Source of the DNA: Acinetobacter geminorum
Lineage (GTDB): Bacteria; Pseudomonadota; Gammaproteobacteria; Pseudomonadales; Moraxellaceae
NCBI RefSeq assembly: GCF_013009345.1
Contig: NZ_JABELE010000013.1
Span: forward strand, 1-64,000
Direction of reading: 5' to 3'
Length of the DNA: 64,000 nt
Shown: positions 61,977 to 64,000 of the stretch, piece by piece
Layout of the letters: every line of letters begins with the position of its first letter
Numbering within the stretch: the first letter of the stretch is position 1
The notes under the pieces: generated by a model
Told to the model about the DNA's origin: nothing
The model's input: only the letters and a program-made list of their open reading frames with translations
The model's database searches: none
Program-made: the position numbers and the translations under genes

Positions 61977-61984
61977 ATTTATTT
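61977..61984. repeat. Right target-site duplication of the ISL3-family transposon
   Basis: ATTTATTT, identical to 51811-51818. The following 300 bp up to the IS3 remnant is AT-rich with no gene seen. Confidence 0.88.
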
Positions 61985-62284
61985 AAACTTTTATTGGTTT
62001 ACTGCTAAAAAATTATTAATAAGATTATCTTTTTGATAAGATTAGATTTAACAATTTTTCCATTGATTGAAGAAAATATTTTAAAATAAATACATGTATT
62101 TTGTTACACTAATTGATTTTTAATGCAAATAGGATATATTTTGGTTACTCCTACAAATTTTTGAAAGGAATGAAAATTAAGATATTACAGCTAAATACTG
62201 CTGGCTTTTGGCTACACTTGGTTATTAGATAACAATTTGATATATGTGCTGCTCCTAGTATCCTAGACATGAGATAGCCTCATT

Positions 62285-63245
62285 TTGAAGCTGCTTCAAA
62301 GGCTTCTGGACTCATACCATCGAGATGCGAATGACGCCTGATTCGATTGTAAAACATCTCGATATAATCAAGCACATATACACGGGCTATTTCTCGAGTT
62401 TTATAGATTCTTTTTTTAATTCTTTCCTTCTTCAAGCTGCTAAAAAAGGATTCAGCAGCGGCATTATCTCAACAGTTGCCCCTGCGGCTCATACTCGGAA
62501 CTAAATTATGCTTCTGACAGAATTTCAGCCAGTCTCCGCTGCTGTATTGTGAGCCTGAGCAGCACTGCTGCGCAAAAGGGAGTGTATGATCCAGATTCAT
62601 TGGGTCTGCGTCGCCATACTGCCATTAAAAGTGCATCTAAAACGATATCCTTGGCAAGCCTAGGTTTCATTGACCAACCAATGACTTTCCTTGAATATAA
62701 ATAGCCAGACATAACCAGCCTTGCCAAGTATGTATGTAGGTAATATCAGTTACCTGAGAAACACTGTTTCGTAAGGTATCGGGTGTGTTTACAACAAACT
62801 CTCGATTTAAATGGTTAGGTGGCACAATCTGAGGAACGACCACAGCCATAACTCTTATGCTTTTTATATCCTCGAACAGCGGAAATACCATTATTCTTCT
62901 TCATGATCTTCAGCACAAGATTAGGTCCACAGCTTTCACCTAACTCTTTAAGATCCAGCATGATGCGATAATAACCCTAGATACCATAACTGGCATCATA
63001 AGATGAGCGGATGAGCTGTAATAACCGCTTATCTTTTCAATCGTTCTGCCTGATTTAGGTTCATGCAACCAAGCGCAATAACCAGCACGAGCAATCTTAA
63101 GAACCCGACACATCGTTTTAATCTTAAATTGATGGCTGTATTCAAGGATGAACTGGTACTTCACTCGGGCAGGCTTGCGAAGTACCTTGCGGCCTTTTTT
63201 AGGATATCTCATTCCTCTTCAGTCTGTTTAAGCTGGCTTTTAACT
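62285..63245 (-). pseudogene. Decayed IS3-family transposase (orfB with a trace of orfA)
   Basis: Fragments in several minus-strand frames together spell an IS3-group OrfB: KYQFILEYSHQFKIKTMCRVLKIARAGYCAWL (63212-63060), VTDITYIHTWQGWL (about 62760), KVIGWSMKPRLAKDIVLDALLMAVW (about 62690), then MSRRGNC-stop-DNAAAESFFSSLKKERIKKRIY (about 62490) and YNRIRRHSHLDGMSPEAFEAASK ending at 62285. The stop replaces the Trp of the usual CWDNA motif. A short coil before 63212 looks like the OrfA end. At least three frame changes and one nonsense codon make it inactive; no clean IS ends were found. Confidence 0.88.
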
Positions 63246-63634
63246 TCGGTTATTTATGGGAGGATTACCGGCAGTCCACAGAGACGGGAATCTATGAGGA
63301 AAAGACAAGGTAAAAACACAAACTAATTTTTAAAGAGGCTGAAAATATGCCTCTTTTATTTTATATTTATGTACGTAGAAAAATAGTCAGATCATAAGAG
63401 AATGGGTGGAGGTCGACAAATATTTTGTAAACATTACTCATAAGACATTGATAGAAAGTTATATATTATAGCGATACTTATTTGATCTTGACTGGAAAAC
63501 TAAGACAACACAGTAAAGACTCATAGTATTTAGTATTAATGAGTCTTTACTTTTATTGATCTTTAGCTAGTTATAATGATCACTACACACATATAAGTTT
63601 CCTTGGGACTGCTCGAAATTTTGTGAAAGTATTT
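63246..63634. other. AT-rich gap without a recognised gene
   Basis: 390 bp between the IS3 remnant and the PLD-like gene. No coherent frame, no clear terminator or repeat seen. It may contain the debris of the IS right end. Confidence 0.5.
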
Positions 63635-64000
63635 TTACATCTGTTCATGATTATTTTTATCATCAAAAAAAGTAATGAAACGTTTTGCAATATTGGGCGA
63701 ATGTAAATAGATTCCAATTTCATGAAGTGATTCGTGATTATGATTAGATACTGAAGCATTTGATGATAGCCAGTTTAGGCTAGAAATTACCAAGTCGTTG
63801 TCGTCCCAAGCAAGTACTTTTGAGTGGTTAGTTTTTAATTTATTCCAGTTATGTCGTAAAAGTTTTATCCCTTTTACTAGAGCAGCTTTTTCCATAGCAT
63901 TGACGGATTCTTTAGAAATTATATCTGTATCAAAAGTAGAATAAAAAGCTCTCTTGCTATTTGCCTTGCATTCTTCTAATGCGTTTAATATAGGACGGTT
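63635..64000 (-). CDS. Phospholipase-D-like protein, C-terminal part (5' end outside window)
   Basis: The minus-strand frame stays open to base 64000, so the protein begins outside; 121 residues are visible. A PLD active-site motif is present, NHSKVLAWDDNDLVISSLNW (HxK then Asp after four residues), with a following EIGIYL segment, as in PLD-superfamily nucleases. In defence islands such domains often end large helicase or nuclease proteins (for example PLD components of DISARM-like systems), but the N-terminus is needed to name it. Confidence 0.75.
   Translation of the reverse strand, partial: NRPILNALEECKANSKRAFYSTFDTDIISKESVNAMEKAALVKGIKLLRHNWNKLKTNHSKVLAWDDNDLVISSLNWLSSNASVSNHNHESLHEIGIYLHSPNIAKRFITFFDDKNNHEQM

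Larger units (their letters stand above)
50646..64000. mobile_element. Genomic island inserted in greB (left end; right end outside window)
   Basis: greB breaks off at about 50646-50651, and everything from there to the right edge is accessory: a very AT-rich unknown gene, an ISL3-family transposon carrying defence genes, a decayed IS3-family element and part of a PLD-like gene. No integrase or transposase for the outer island is visible here, so its mechanism is open. The left border is inferred from the greB break. Confidence 0.7.

Overview
The window looks like a chromosomal segment of an Acinetobacter, most likely the A. calcoaceticus-baumannii complex. The evidence is a moderately AT-rich genome, the C-terminal part of a Bap-type giant adhesin, a carA-carB-greA block, yhbY/rlmE-ftsH-folP, groES-groEL, glpK-glpD, GTP-type pckG and duplicated tRNA-Leu genes. 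The species assignment is inference from gene content; no search was run.

Layout. 1-4722: C-terminal 1.57 k codons of a Bap/LapF-like adhesin (5' end outside). 4.9-10.6 kb: a two-gene CapA-type pair, a metzincin-like lipoprotein, an alkyltransferase-like protein, UspA and a CatB-like acetyltransferase. 10.7-15.8 kb (minus): carA-carB-greA, with a leader that contains a promoter, an unlisted 25-codon leader peptide and two U-tract hairpins, which suggests pyrimidine attenuation. 16-21.4 kb: coiled-coil protein, DOMON-like protein, yhbY, rlmE, ftsH, folP. 22-24.6 kb: two identical tRNA-Leu(UAA) genes bracketing a Tat-exported PhoD-family phosphatase, plus tRNA-Cys. 24.7-35.9 kb: folD, methyltransferase, MFS transporter, glpK, glpD, pckG, lipid kinase, metallophosphoesterase. 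36-50.1 kb: groESL with a sigma-32 promoter, dgkA, an MBL-fold enzyme, glpQ, an RND permease without an adaptor gene beside it, htpX (also with a sigma-32-like promoter), two lytic transglycosylases, ttcA (downstream of an unexpected DnaA-box cluster) and an SCP2 protein.

Accessory region, 50.65 kb to the right edge. greB is cut after about 50 codons and very AT-rich foreign DNA follows. Inside that DNA sits what appears to be an intact 10,158-bp ISL3-family transposon, 51819-61976. Its termini are matching inverted repeats that begin GGCTATTTGCATT, and it is flanked by a perfect 8-bp direct repeat, ATTTATTT (51811-51818 and 61977-61984). It carries a complete type I restriction-modification system as hsdM-hsdS-[structured RNA-abiF]-hsdR, with the transposase gene placed 12 bp after hsdR as the last gene of the same apparent operon. 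A gene of unknown function (221 aa) is divergent from hsdM. A 16-bp motif, CAACCTT-N4-TGCAA, recurs inside the terminal repeats, subterminally, and twice in the hsdM promoter region. This suggests that the transposase may bind and control the defence operon. The abiF (Abi_2/HEPN) gene is preceded by a terminator-ended structured RNA, the arrangement of an RNA-antitoxin module. To the right lie a decayed IS3-family element and the C-terminal part of a phospholipase-D-like protein, so the island continues outside the window.

The core genes are housekeeping (pyrimidine, folate and glycerol/phospholipid metabolism, protein quality control). The transposon-borne RM/abiF module is the most novel part of the window, and the carAB leader is the most interesting core-genome signal.
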